A stretch of DNA of 35,352 nt from Legionellaceae bacterium (GTDB taxonomy: Bacteria; Pseudomonadota; Gammaproteobacteria; Legionellales; Legionellaceae). The stretch covers positions 1 to 35,352 of the forward strand of contig CANJSM010000011.1 in the NCBI GenBank assembly GCA_947477015.1. Reading direction: 5' to 3'. Position numbers and translations under genes: made by a program. Below are positions 25,592-33,103 of this stretch, piece after piece. Position 1 is the first letter of the stretch. Each line of letters starts with the position of its first letter. The notes beneath the pieces were generated by a model. The model made no database searches. It saw only the letters and a list, made by a program, of their open reading frames with translations, and had not been told where the DNA came from.

Positions 25592-27007
25592 ATGCAGTTA
25601 ATCCCAGTTATTCTATGTGGTGGCGTTGGAGCAAGGCTTTGGCCTGTGTCTCGTGAGTCTCATCCCAAGCCCTTTATCCGGTTAGGCGATGGACAAAGTT
25701 TACTGCAAAAAACATTTTTGCGTGCATCTGCGTTGCCTGGGGTTGAAGAGATTTTTATTTCCACCAACCGAGAGTTGTTCTTTAAAACCGAAGACGAGTT
25801 TCGTGAGGTTAATCAAGCACAGCGAGCAACGTCTTATATACTAGAGCCGTTTGGTCGCAATACAGCCGCTGCTATTGTAGCCGCAGCACTTCAAGTTGCA
25901 GAACGTCATGGTGAAGACGCACTGATGCTAGTGTTGCCAGCTGATCATCTTATCTTAGATCAAAACGCCTTTTCAGAAGCCGTGACCACAGCGATTTCCT
26001 TAGCTACACAAGGGAAACTCGTGACCTTTGGTATTCAGCCAGAATGCCCAGAAACCGGTTACGGATACATTGAAGCCGCAGGCAATGACGTGTTGAGCTT
26101 TGTCGAAAAACCTGGCTTTGAAAAAGCTCAGGAATACCTTAGCTCAGGACGCTACCTTTGGAATTCAGGCATGTTTTGCTTTACCGCAGGCGTGTTGATT
26201 CATGAAATGACCCAGCATTGTCCTACCATCCTCACAACCACCAAGGCCTGCCTCGAACAGTCCTCTCTCGCTACGGGCAAAAACTTCAGACAACTTGAGT
26301 TGGATGCCACAAGCTTTGCGTTGGTTCCTGAAGACTCCATAGATTATGCCGTTGTTGAAAAATCCAATCAGGTTGCTGTTGTGCCTTGCAGTATTGGCTG
26401 GAGTGACATCGGATCTTGGGCCGCATTGGGTGATTTATCAAGCCCCAATGCGCAAGGCAATCGGATTGAAGGCAATGTAGAACTATTTAACGTATCCAAC
26501 TGCTATATCCGAAGCGAAGCGCGAATGATTGGTGCGGTGGGTGTGAGTAATTTACTCATCATCGATACGCCTGATGCCGTGCTGATTGCTGATAAGTCGC
26601 ATGCTCAAGATGTGAAGCGTATTTATGCTCAATTGAAAGCACAAGGACACGAAACGCATAAGCTCCATCGCACCGTTCATAGGCCTTGGGGAGCTTACAC
26701 TGTGCTCGAAGAAGGCCCTCGCTTTAAAATCAAACGCATAGAAGTGCGTCCAGGGGCTAGTTTAAGTTTGCAAATGCATCATCATCGCAGTGAACACTGG
26801 ATTGTGGTCAAAGGTATGGCTAAAGTCATTAATGGTGACCAGGAAATGTTCGTTCGAACCAACGAGTCCACCTATATTCCGGCAGGCCACAAACATCGTT
26901 TAGAAAATCCAGGGTTATGTGAGTTAGTGATGATTGAAGTTCAAAGCGGTGAGTACATGGGTGAGGACGACATTGTACGGTTTGATGACGTCTATGGGCG
27001 TGCGTAA
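25592..27007 (+). CDS. manC: Mannose-1-phosphate guanylyltransferase / mannose-6-phosphate isomerase
   Basis: This 471-residue bifunctional protein has an N-terminal guanylyltransferase domain (PVILCGGVGARLWPVSRES, HPKPFIRL, and FVEKPG with the catalytic Lys) and a C-terminal cupin isomerase domain (RPWGAYTVLEEG, LSLQMHHHRSEHWIVVKG and YIPAGHKHRLENPG). It makes GDP-mannose, for direct use or conversion to GDP-fucose-type sugars. No phosphomannomutase (manB) or GDP-mannose dehydratase is in the window. It heads the rightward manC-wzb-wza-wzc series. Confidence 0.95.
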   Translation: MQLIPVILCGGVGARLWPVSRESHPKPFIRLGDGQSLLQKTFLRASALPGVEEIFISTNRELFFKTEDEFREVNQAQRATSYILEPFGRNTAAAIVAAALQVAERHGEDALMLVLPADHLILDQNAFSEAVTTAISLATQGKLVTFGIQPECPETGYGYIEAAGNDVLSFVEKPGFEKAQEYLSSGRYLWNSGMFCFTAGVLIHEMTQHCPTILTTTKACLEQSSLATGKNFRQLELDATSFALVPEDSIDYAVVEKSNQVAVVPCSIGWSDIGSWAALGDLSSPNAQGNRIEGNVELFNVSNCYIRSEARMIGAVGVSNLLIIDTPDAVLIADKSHAQDVKRIYAQLKAQGHETHKLHRTVHRPWGAYTVLEEGPRFKIKRIEVRPGASLSLQMHHHRSEHWIVVKGMAKVINGDQEMFVRTNESTYIPAGHKHRLENPGLCELVMIEVQSGEYMGEDDIVRFDDVYGRA

Positions 27008-27084
27008 AAAAATACTTGCATAAACCCACCGACTTCAGTTAATGTCTAACCTGTTGAATCCTCCATAGGATATGTTGTTCAACC

Positions 27085-27531
27085 ATGATTAATAACGTTT
27101 TGATTCTCTGCATAGGCAATATTTGCCGCAGCCCCATTGCTGAAGCATTGTTTGCCCAACGCTTTAAACAAGCAGGTTTATCTAATGCAGTAGTCAGCTC
27201 TGCAGGATTGGCTGCTCTGGTTGATAGGCCAGCAGATGCGGTAGGCCAAGAGCTCATGTTAAAACAAGGCATTGACCTCTCAGCGCATCGCGCCCGACAA
27301 ATATCACAAGACATTTTATTTAATTCTGATCTTATTTTGACGATGTCAACGGATCAGCAAAAGCAAGTTGAGTTGGACTACCCCGGCACGTGTGGACGCG
27401 TGCATCGTTTAGGAAAGTGGGGTGGTTATGATGTGCCGGATCCGTTTCAGCGACCTAAACTTGTTTTTGAACAAGCATTAGCGATGATCGATCAAGGTGT
27501 TGATGAATGGTACAGGAAGTTGTGGAAATAA
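27085..27531 (+). CDS. wzb: Low-molecular-weight protein-tyrosine phosphatase
   Basis: This 148-residue protein has the phosphatase loop CIGNICRS with nucleophile Cys9 and Arg15, and the general-acid DPF in VPDPFQRPK near residue 117. It belongs to the Wzb/Etp class, which removes phosphates from the tyrosine tail of Wzc. It is followed after three bases by wza and then wzc, the standard functional trio though with Wzb first. The start at ATG 27085 has only a weak ribosome site. Confidence 0.93.
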   Translation: MINNVLILCIGNICRSPIAEALFAQRFKQAGLSNAVVSSAGLAALVDRPADAVGQELMLKQGIDLSAHRARQISQDILFNSDLILTMSTDQQKQVELDYPGTCGRVHRLGKWGGYDVPDPFQRPKLVFEQALAMIDQGVDEWYRKLWK

Positions 27532-27534
27532 ATT

Positions 27535-28350
27535 ATGTTTAAAAAAATCAGCGCAATAGGCACTACCCTAGTGTTATGTAGTTGCAGTCTCATGCCCGGT
27601 ATGCAAAATTTGGACACTGTTAAGATGAGAAAACTCGTTGTCCCTGAGCGCATTGAGGTACATCCCACCTTAACACCCATTACCCCATCGTTAATCGCAG
27701 ATCAACGCGTAAGCACCTATTTCTATCACGTCGCACCTGCAGATGTGCTACACATCAATGTATGGGAGCACCCTGAATTTAGCGTAGGAGATGGAATGCT
27801 AGGGACAGGCGTGGTGTCTGGAGGATATGGTGCCGCGGGTCAAGGTGGTTACTTGGTGAACTCATCAGGAAAGATTTATTTCCCTCTAGTGGGTTATATC
27901 CATGTGGCAGGCAAGACAGTGGATGAACTGCGAGAAATGATTACCCGACGGCTTAAAAAATACGTCCCCAATCCTCAAATCAATGTTAGGGTATCCGATT
28001 TTCGCGGTCAAAAAGTATATGTTTTGGGTGAAGTAGAAAAAGTAGGTTTTCTGCCGATTAATGATCAGCAACTGACCATCGCAGATGCGCTGGCATTATC
28101 TGGATGGCTTGATTCAAAAACGGCTGATCCACGGTATATTTACATCATTAGGGGTAATTACACGTCGCCTCAAATATTCTGGCTCGATGCAAAAACCCCA
28201 GACAGGTTATTATTGGCCGAGCGATTCAGTTTACAGCCACGCGATATTTTATACGTGTCTTCCGCACCGGTTACACGTATGAACCGCGTACTGGATCAGT
28301 TATTACCAATTGTACAAACCGTATGGTTTACCAAATCAATTGTGCAATAG
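27535..28350 (+). CDS. wza: Outer-membrane polysaccharide export lipoprotein (short Wza)
   Basis: This 271-residue protein has a signal peptide ending in a lipobox-like LCSC (acylated Cys17), then a polysaccharide-export domain with YHVAPADVLHINVWEHPEF and SSGKIYFPLVGYIHVAGKTV, and an SLBB-type domain (KVYVLGEVEKVGFLPI). It is clearly shorter than E. coli Wza (about 379): only one SLBB copy is visible and the C-terminal outer-membrane helix is not obvious, although the last 20 residues (LLPIVQTVWFTKSIVQ region) could be amphipathic. It would form the outer-membrane/periplasmic exit channel together with Wzc. Confidence 0.9.
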   Translation: MFKKISAIGTTLVLCSCSLMPGMQNLDTVKMRKLVVPERIEVHPTLTPITPSLIADQRVSTYFYHVAPADVLHINVWEHPEFSVGDGMLGTGVVSGGYGAAGQGGYLVNSSGKIYFPLVGYIHVAGKTVDELREMITRRLKKYVPNPQINVRVSDFRGQKVYVLGEVEKVGFLPINDQQLTIADALALSGWLDSKTADPRYIYIIRGNYTSPQIFWLDAKTPDRLLLAERFSLQPRDILYVSSAPVTRMNRVLDQLLPIVQTVWFTKSIVQ

Positions 28351-28375
28351 TTTTTTGTAGGTAACTGCTCGAACG

Positions 28376-28412
28376 TCATCCCGAACCTAGTGAGAGATGA
28401 TGTTCGGGGTGA
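28376..28412 (+). repeat. Hairpin between wza and wzc
   Basis: TCATCCCGAAC (28376-28386) pairs with GTTCGGGGTGA (28402-28412), a dispersed 'gtcatcccgaac' type palindrome. There is no T-run after it, so it is more likely an attenuating or mRNA-stabilising hairpin than a full terminator. A fragment of the same motif (gctcgcacgtcatct) lies after the gene ending at 9141. Confidence 0.55.
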
Positions 28413-28460
28413 GCATTTATGTTTGTAGCTCTGTACAAACTTCAAAATATAAGGGATGTA

Positions 28461-30671
28461 ATGAGTAATATTGCTGATAAGCAGGCGTTTGCCTCAAGAG
28501 CTGATGAAGACGAAATAGATTTATCAGCCATTCTAAATCATCTGTTGGAAAATCGATGGATGATTCTCATAGTGACGTTGTGTGCACTAGCCATCGGCGT
28601 TTTTTATGCCTCGCGCCAGATCCCTCAATACGAATCCGATGTCTTATTGCAAATCGAGTCAGGTCAATCTAGCTTAGGCCAGACAGCGGCCATGTCACAA
28701 CAATTTATGTTTCGTGGCGCAGGAAGTGATCCCACTTCAACCCAGATTGCCTTGATAAAGTCACGGTACATATTAGAACCCGTGATTCAATCATTAGGCC
28801 TTGATATCAGTGTTCGTGCAAAACAAAATCGTGCTTGGGCTTGGATGCCTTCGTTAAAAAATAAAAACATGCAGATAAAATCATTTAATATCCCGCGTAA
28901 TCAGGTGAATCAACCGTTCACGGTGAGTGTTGATCAACCCGCACACATTAAAATGTATAACTCAACAGGACAGCTATTACTGCAGGGGCCAGTGGGTTTG
29001 TCATTAACAAGCGCAGATAAACGCATTCAATTGATAATTGAAGCCATACAAGCACCCGTCGGAACGCAATTTTCACTGGTTAAACATTCTGATGCTTCGA
29101 TGGTGAAATCACTAGCTAAAAGATTAAAAATCACAGAAGCAAATGGCAGCTCACGTTTAAGCACTGGAATCATGGAGCTTTCATTGGCGGGGCCTAATCC
29201 AACCGCTTTAATTCAAACGCTGAACGCTATCGCTAAAACGACACAAGCCAAAGATGCACAAAAAAAAGCACAAGAAGCCGCGCAAACCTTAGATTTTTTA
29301 TACCATCAACTGCCATTAACAAAAGGCTTGTTGGAAAAAGCAGAGACGGCGTTAAATCAATATCGGTCAAAAAGTGGTAAGCTGGATATCAAGCAACAAA
29401 TTCAATTTTTTCTAAATCGGTTGTCTGATCTAGATAAACAATTAAGTGTATTGAGTGTTAATAGAATAGATATGCTTCAACGGTACACCACAAAACACCC
29501 TCTCTTAATTGCCCTGGACACGCAAATCAGTGCTCTTGAGGCGCAACGAAATAAACTGGAAAAAGAATTAAAAACACTGCCCGCATCGGATCAAATCGCA
29601 GTCAATTTGATGCGCGACGTTGGCGTTAAAAAAACATTGTATCTGTTGTTGTTGCGTAAGATTCAAGAGTTAGAGGTCGTAAAAGCGGGCACCGTGAGCA
29701 GCGTGCATATTCTTTCCTACGCCAAAATGCCTGATAGTGCATTACCTGGCAAGCGAGAACTGATTTATTTAGCCAGCATCATCGTGGGCGTGCTCTTAAG
29801 TTTCGTTTTAATTGCAGGCCGTAAATTACTGTCTCCAAGGGTCACTGATCCGCACTGGGGTGAGAAACACTTTAACATCGCGAACCTAGCCATTATTCCC
29901 TATTGCAAAGAGCAAACTGAAAACACCCTGCAATTCAAAGAAAAGGCAGTGCGTCAATTACCGCTCTTGGCGAATTCTAATCCACGAAACTTAGCCATTG
30001 AATCGTTGCGTAGTTTGCGCACCAGCCTACAAGTCACATTGACCTGCGCGCACAATAACATTATTTCAATTTTAGGCGTGTCGCCTGGCGTTGGAAAAAG
30101 CTTTGTTTCAGCCAACTTAGCCTATTTATTGGCTGCCGGTGGCAAGCGGGTTTTGCTCATTGATGGTGACTTGCGTCGAGGTACCTTGCACAAGTACATT
30201 AATGTCCCTCCTATGCCAGGCCTGACTGAAGTTCTAAAAAACACCGCAACAGTTGAAAGCGCAATCACGGCAACGCTCCATGAAAACCTCGATTTTATAC
30301 CCAGAGGAGTCTATCCTGCTGATCCCTCCGAATTGTTAATGAGTCACCAATTCAAGGAACTCATGCACACCTTTGCCCACCAGTACGACGTGGTGTTAAT
30401 CGATACGGCACCAGTACTACTAGTCACCGACGCTGTCATCATCGGAGCGATTGCTGCCACCAATTATCTCATCATGGGAGCAGGGGCACATCAACCAGGC
30501 GATATTGAAATGGTCATCAAGCGACTGTCTGGCTCAAACGTTAAAGTACAAGGAACCATTTTTAACTTCTATAAAAATGAATCCATCACTCGCTCCTACG
30601 GCCAATACGGGAAATACGGAAAATACGGTTACTACAATAAATATTATTACGATGAGTCATTGAAAACTTAA
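28461..30671 (+). CDS. wzc: Polysaccharide co-polymerase / tyrosine autokinase
   Basis: This 736-residue protein starts at ATG 28461, five bases after AAGGG; an upstream ATG at 28419 lacks a ribosome site and lies next to the hairpin. An N-terminal membrane helix (about 33-50), a long periplasmic Wzz-type domain with coiled coil, and a second helix (LASIIVGVLLSFVLIAG) precede the BY-kinase. The kinase has Walker A GVSPGVGKS at 539-547, Walker A' LLIDGDLRRG near 565-574 and Walker B VVLIDTAP near 644-651. The C-terminal tail from 713 to 730 holds nine tyrosines in a YGxYGKYGKYG pattern, the phosphorylation cluster that Wzb would reverse. Confidence 0.96.
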   Translation: MSNIADKQAFASRADEDEIDLSAILNHLLENRWMILIVTLCALAIGVFYASRQIPQYESDVLLQIESGQSSLGQTAAMSQQFMFRGAGSDPTSTQIALIKSRYILEPVIQSLGLDISVRAKQNRAWAWMPSLKNKNMQIKSFNIPRNQVNQPFTVSVDQPAHIKMYNSTGQLLLQGPVGLSLTSADKRIQLIIEAIQAPVGTQFSLVKHSDASMVKSLAKRLKITEANGSSRLSTGIMELSLAGPNPTALIQTLNAIAKTTQAKDAQKKAQEAAQTLDFLYHQLPLTKGLLEKAETALNQYRSKSGKLDIKQQIQFFLNRLSDLDKQLSVLSVNRIDMLQRYTTKHPLLIALDTQISALEAQRNKLEKELKTLPASDQIAVNLMRDVGVKKTLYLLLLRKIQELEVVKAGTVSSVHILSYAKMPDSALPGKRELIYLASIIVGVLLSFVLIAGRKLLSPRVTDPHWGEKHFNIANLAIIPYCKEQTENTLQFKEKAVRQLPLLANSNPRNLAIESLRSLRTSLQVTLTCAHNNIISILGVSPGVGKSFVSANLAYLLAAGGKRVLLIDGDLRRGTLHKYINVPPMPGLTEVLKNTATVESAITATLHENLDFIPRGVYPADPSELLMSHQFKELMHTFAHQYDVVLIDTAPVLLVTDAVIIGAIAATNYLIMGAGAHQPGDIEMVIKRLSGSNVKVQGTIFNFYKNESITRSYGQYGKYGKYGYYNKYYYDESLKT

Positions 30672-30707
30672 CCCAAAGCATCGCATCGATCAAGATATAA
30701 GCACGAG

Positions 30708-30795
30708 ATCCGAACCGCGACCGTTAGGAAGCGGAAAAGTTTGAAGATCAGCCAAGCAAACCAAAGCTCCGCTCCCTAACGGTAGCGGTTCGGAT
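30708..30795. repeat. REP-like palindrome after wzc
   Basis: 30708-30735 (ATCCGAACCGCGACCGTTAG then GAAGCGGA) is the near-perfect inverse of 30768-30795 (TCCGCTCCCTAACGGTAGCG then GTTCGGAT), with a 32-base loop. It is the sister of the element at 21061-21110. Placed about 37 bases after the wzc stop, it could end or protect the manC-wzc message. Confidence 0.75.
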
Positions 30796-30880
30796 GTCCT
30801 GCGCATGTCGTCAACGTTTAAATGCAATCGATGTGCAGTTTCGCCTTATTGAATTGATTTTGGTTCTATTTTCAACCAAA

Positions 30881-30970
30881 ATGAAGCGAATCATTGATCC
30901 CGCCCTAGAAAACTGGAAACATTCACCCACGCGAAAGCCACTCATTATCCGTGGTGCTCGTCAAGTGGGA
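30881..30970 (+). pseudogene. N-terminal scrap of an AAA/DUF4143-type ATPase
   Basis: From ATG 30881 the translation is MKRIIDPALENWKHSPTRK then PLIIRGARQVG. This is the characteristic start of the AAA_14/DUF4143 ATPases (about 400 residues), which continue GKT at Walker A. Here it breaks off at 30970, exactly before the Walker lysine; unrelated sequence follows to a stop at 31009. Only about 30 of 400 residues remain. The rest of the 480-base gap between wzc and rfaH holds the palindrome and AT-rich sequence that must include the rfaH promoter; none was picked with confidence. Confidence 0.75.
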
Positions 30971-31151
30971 GTTTGTCCTGCGCTAAAGTTCTTACCAACC
31001 ATGATTTAACTCAAATTTTTTTTTACCAAACATATTTACAACCCTACATAGTTACCTTAAACTCAATCTCAACTAAACAAGCATTATGAAGGATTCAAAC
31101 TGCACGTGTCATCGACGACAGCGCAGTTAACAAGGAGTGTTGTAAGCTGTG

Positions 31152-31661
31152 ATGTATTCTGTTGCTCAGTGGTATTTGGTGCAATGTAAGCCGCGAGAAA
31201 GCTTTCGTGCTGAAGCGCATTTACAAAATCAAAATTACACGTGTTTTCACCCCACCTATCCGGTTAAGCGAAAGATTGCTGGAAAAGTTCACGTGACCAT
31301 TGTGCCTCTATTCCCACACTACTTATTCGTACTACTCAATGAAACAGACAACTGGTCAGCCATTCGCTCAACGCGTGGCGTCAGCAAAATAGTCCGTTTT
31401 AACGGCATTCCCGCAAGTCTCGATCACCACATCATAGAAGAATTACAACGTCACTGCGCAAAGCTAAACGGTCAAGTAGCAGAACCCCTCTATAAAGTGG
31501 GCGATCAAGTGGTGGTTACTGACGGTTGCTTCAAAGAACTCGAAGCTATCGTCACGGCAACCAAAGGCGAAGAACGAGTCATATTGCTATTAAATTTGTT
31601 TAACAGACCACAACAAGTAGAACTATCCACCTACGACATAGCCAGCATTGCAGCAGCGTAG
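31152..31661 (+). CDS. rfaH: RfaH-family transcription antiterminator (NusG paralogue)
   Basis: This protein of 169 residues starts at ATG 31152; a GTG at 31149 is nearer the AAGGAG at 31132 and may be used instead. The NGN domain is seen in QWYLVQCKPRESFRAEAHLQ, VPLFPHYLFVLL and STRGVSKIVRFNGIPA, and the C-terminal KOW-like part in YKVGDQVVVTDG. The PLFPxYLFV and RxTRGVxxxVRF signature is that of RfaH rather than NusG. RfaH binds RNA polymerase paused at ops and lets it read through long surface-polysaccharide operons while recruiting ribosomes. An ops element lies 132 bases after its stop. The stop codon lies within a palindromic repeat core. Confidence 0.92.
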   Translation: MYSVAQWYLVQCKPRESFRAEAHLQNQNYTCFHPTYPVKRKIAGKVHVTIVPLFPHYLFVLLNETDNWSAIRSTRGVSKIVRFNGIPASLDHHIIEELQRHCAKLNGQVAEPLYKVGDQVVVTDGCFKELEAIVTATKGEERVILLLNLFNRPQQVELSTYDIASIAAA

Positions 31662-31679
31662 GTTGGGCCTTGGCCCAAC
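31658..31679 (+). repeat. Core of the long palindromic repeat at the rfaH stop
   Basis: GTAGGTTGGGCCTTGGCCCA ends at 31677 and continues AC. GTTGGGCC and GGCCCAAC form an eight-base-pair stem with a two-base loop. It is the same core as in 431-536 and 25026-25133 but without the outer arms. The rfaH TAG (31659-31661) is the second to fourth base of the repeat, so the element seems to have set the end of the gene. It may act as a weak terminator. Confidence 0.65.
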
Positions 31680-31792
31680 GGCACTAAGATGCCAAAAAAG
31701 AACAGCAATCCGTTCGTAAAAATAGGATTTAGCTGAATAACAGACTATTAAATAAAACACGGTCCTTTGGAAATTGACACAATGAAATCCAA

Positions 31793-31808
31793 GGGCGGTA
31801 GCGTGCCT
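31793..31808 (+). promoter_or_regulatory. ops element (RfaH recruitment site, JUMPstart core)
   Basis: GGGCGGTAGCGTGCCT is identical to the 3' core of the enterobacterial JUMPstart/ops sequence (GGCGGTAGCGTG is the functional ops). It is oriented with the downstream rightward genes and lies 116 bases before hepT. RNA polymerase pauses here and RfaH is loaded through the non-template strand. A TTGACA at 31774-31779 is just upstream, but no matching -10 was seen; the promoter is probably further left. Confidence 0.88.
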
Positions 31809-31825
31809 AAACGGTTATGTTATCA

Positions 31826-31842
31826 TTGTTTAAATTAAACAA
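31826..31842. promoter_or_regulatory. Perfect AT-rich palindrome, possible operator
   Basis: TTGTTTAAATTAAACAA is a 17-base perfect palindrome centred on one A, located between ops and hepT. It could be an operator for a dimeric repressor of the toxin-antitoxin genes. This is position-based inference only. Confidence 0.3.
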
Positions 31843-31923
31843 CTCAAGGTTTAGAAAGGTCCGTCGTGAGATCCAACCTTTGCTGAGACAAACCAATAAC
31901 CCAATTCAAAAAAGCCAAGCATC

Positions 31924-32343
31924 ATGAACCTAAACACTGATCACCTAAAACGCTGTATCGAAACACTAAAGCAATCCATAAAATTGCTAACACATAAAAG
32001 CCCAGACAGCATTGAATACGAAATTTATCGTAACGCGACCATAAAAGGCTACGAGCTAACCCTGGAAACATCAGGTAAACTACTAAAAAAAGCCATCAAG
32101 CCTTACTTTGCAAATCCAAAAGAAGTCGACCAACTTGTATTTAAAGACATATTCCGCCACGGTGCCAAGCATGGATTACTCACGATAGAAGAAGCTGCGC
32201 GATGGTTTACTTATCGTGATAATCGAAATAACACAGCCCACGACTACGGAATAGGGTTTGCCGAAGAAACTTTAAAATTATTGCCTAAATTTGTAGAAGA
32301 CGCACAACGATTGAAAGAAACCCTTGACCATGCCAGAGCTTAA
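31924..32343 (+). CDS. hepT: HEPN toxin, HepT / HI0074 family
   Basis: This 139-residue all-helical protein matches the HI0074-type 'nucleotidyltransferase substrate-binding' family, now known as HepT-like HEPN RNases. The active-site R-x4-H-x-Y motif is intact as RNNTAHDY (Arg101, His106, Tyr108). In type VII toxin-antitoxin systems, MntA AMPylates the tyrosine of this motif and so blocks the RNase. The gene is the first after ops and overlaps mntA by 14 bases. Its best-kept residues argue for a working toxin. An older view of the family as an accessory subunit of a nucleotidyltransferase is the alternative. Confidence 0.88.
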   Translation: MNLNTDHLKRCIETLKQSIKLLTHKSPDSIEYEIYRNATIKGYELTLETSGKLLKKAIKPYFANPKEVDQLVFKDIFRHGAKHGLLTIEEAARWFTYRDNRNNTAHDYGIGFAEETLKLLPKFVEDAQRLKETLDHARA

Positions 32344-32632
32344 TTTAACACCAGAATGTTTAGCGCAAGTAAAAGCAATTCTAAAACAACACGTTCCTGA
32401 ATCGGAAGTGTGGGCATACGGGAGCCGTGTAAAAGGCAACAGCCATCAAGCCAGTGATCTCGATCTAGTGATACGAAATCCAAATGATTTAGAACAACCA
32501 GCTAGCCATTTAGTAGATCTAAAACAAGCGTTTATTGACAGTAATCTGCCCATTTTGATCGATCTAATAGATTGGGCGTACCTACCTCAGAGTTACCGTG
32601 AAGAAATAGAAAAACAGCATTGCTTTATGTAA
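32330..32632 (+). CDS. mntA: MNT-domain antitoxin nucleotidyltransferase
   Basis: This 100-residue minimal nucleotidyltransferase starts at ATG 32330; a TTG two codons earlier is possible. The GSx10DxD signature is complete: YGSRVKGNSHQASDLDLV, with Gly31-Ser32, Asp43 and Asp45. The third acidic residue is likely the Asp in ILIDLIDW. It would transfer AMP from ATP to the HepT tyrosine. Start inside the end of hepT implies coupled translation, with toxin first as in other HepT-MntA pairs. Confidence 0.88.
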   Translation: MPELNLTPECLAQVKAILKQHVPESEVWAYGSRVKGNSHQASDLDLVIRNPNDLEQPASHLVDLKQAFIDSNLPILIDLIDWAYLPQSYREEIEKQHCFM

Positions 32633-32754
32633 ATAATTGGCAACAGACCTTAGGGCGTATTGACAATTCATCTTCCGAAGACCTACGTCCCGCGACTTTG
32701 AGATTCTAACAGACCCTAGATATATATCCAGACGTGTATCGTGATCTCAATTAT

Positions 32755-32798
32755 CTTAACGAAGCCACATGCGTTTTTATGCATTTGGCTTCGTTAAG
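32755..32798 (+). repeat. Large hairpin after the toxin-antitoxin pair
   Basis: CTTAACGAAGCCACATGC (32755-32772) pairs with GCATTTGGCTTCGTTAAG (32781-32798), with one mismatch region and an eight-base loop rich in T. No T-run follows on the plus strand. It could be a processing or anti-termination-sensitive terminator between mntA and the genes on the right. Before it, 32633-32754 has nothing recognisable. Confidence 0.55.
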
Positions 32799-32821
32799 AC
32801 TTAAAACTAAACAGACTTAAA

Positions 32822-32890
32822 ATGACAAACCAAGATTCACCAGAGCACAAATTAGCTATCATCGGCCTAGGTTACGTAGGATTATCAATT
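32822..32890 (+). pseudogene. N-terminal scrap of a UDP-sugar 6-dehydrogenase (TviB/WbpA-like)
   Basis: From ATG 32822 the reading is MTNQDSPEHKLAIIGLGYVG then LSI, the NAD-binding head (GLGYVGLPLA type) of UDP-GlcNAc/UDP-glucose dehydrogenases such as TviB, WbpA or WbpO. After 32890 the homology ends and 14 unrelated codons lead to a stop at 32932. About 23 of roughly 420 residues remain. The break coincides with the start of the unexplained block at 32891-33075. Confidence 0.75.
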
Positions 32891-33075
32891 CATGGTAGTT
32901 GGAAAAACTTAACAGCCATGCCACGTATTTGAGTGGTGACCACCGTTTTGCGAACACAGTGAAGCAATCCAGTGATGCAGAGCACGGAACCAGCTTTAAG
33001 CTGGCTTCATAGCCACTAGAATAATAAAATTTGGGATCGGATCGCGGCAACCAAATGGTTGAAATAAAACCAGAA
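32891..33075. other. Unexplained block, probable dispersed repeat
   Basis: This block replaces the body of the dehydrogenase gene. It contains gtgaagcaatccagtgatgc, related to the 'gattgcttcac' dispersed repeats, and a short inverted repeat agctttaagct (32993-33003). On the minus strand an 85-codon reading frame spans it (32859-33116), but it has no ribosome site or family resemblance that I recognise, and it runs into fdtA. I treat it as non-coding repeat debris. Confidence 0.35.
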
Positions 33076-33103
33076 AAAGCCAGCTTAAAAAGGACAAGCA
33101 AGT

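Noticed and set aside
30773-30795. Second ops element (GGTAGCGG) after wzc
   Set aside because: The bases belong to the arm of the REP palindrome and lack the GCGTG part of ops.
31924-32632. Sugar nucleotidyltransferase with accessory subunit for polysaccharide synthesis
   Set aside because: The minimal MNT domain and RX4HXY HEPN motif are those of the HepT-MntA toxin-antitoxin pair, not of sugar nucleotidyltransferases.
32755-32798. Classical rho-independent terminator
   Set aside because: The stem is strong but no T-run follows on the plus strand or its reverse.
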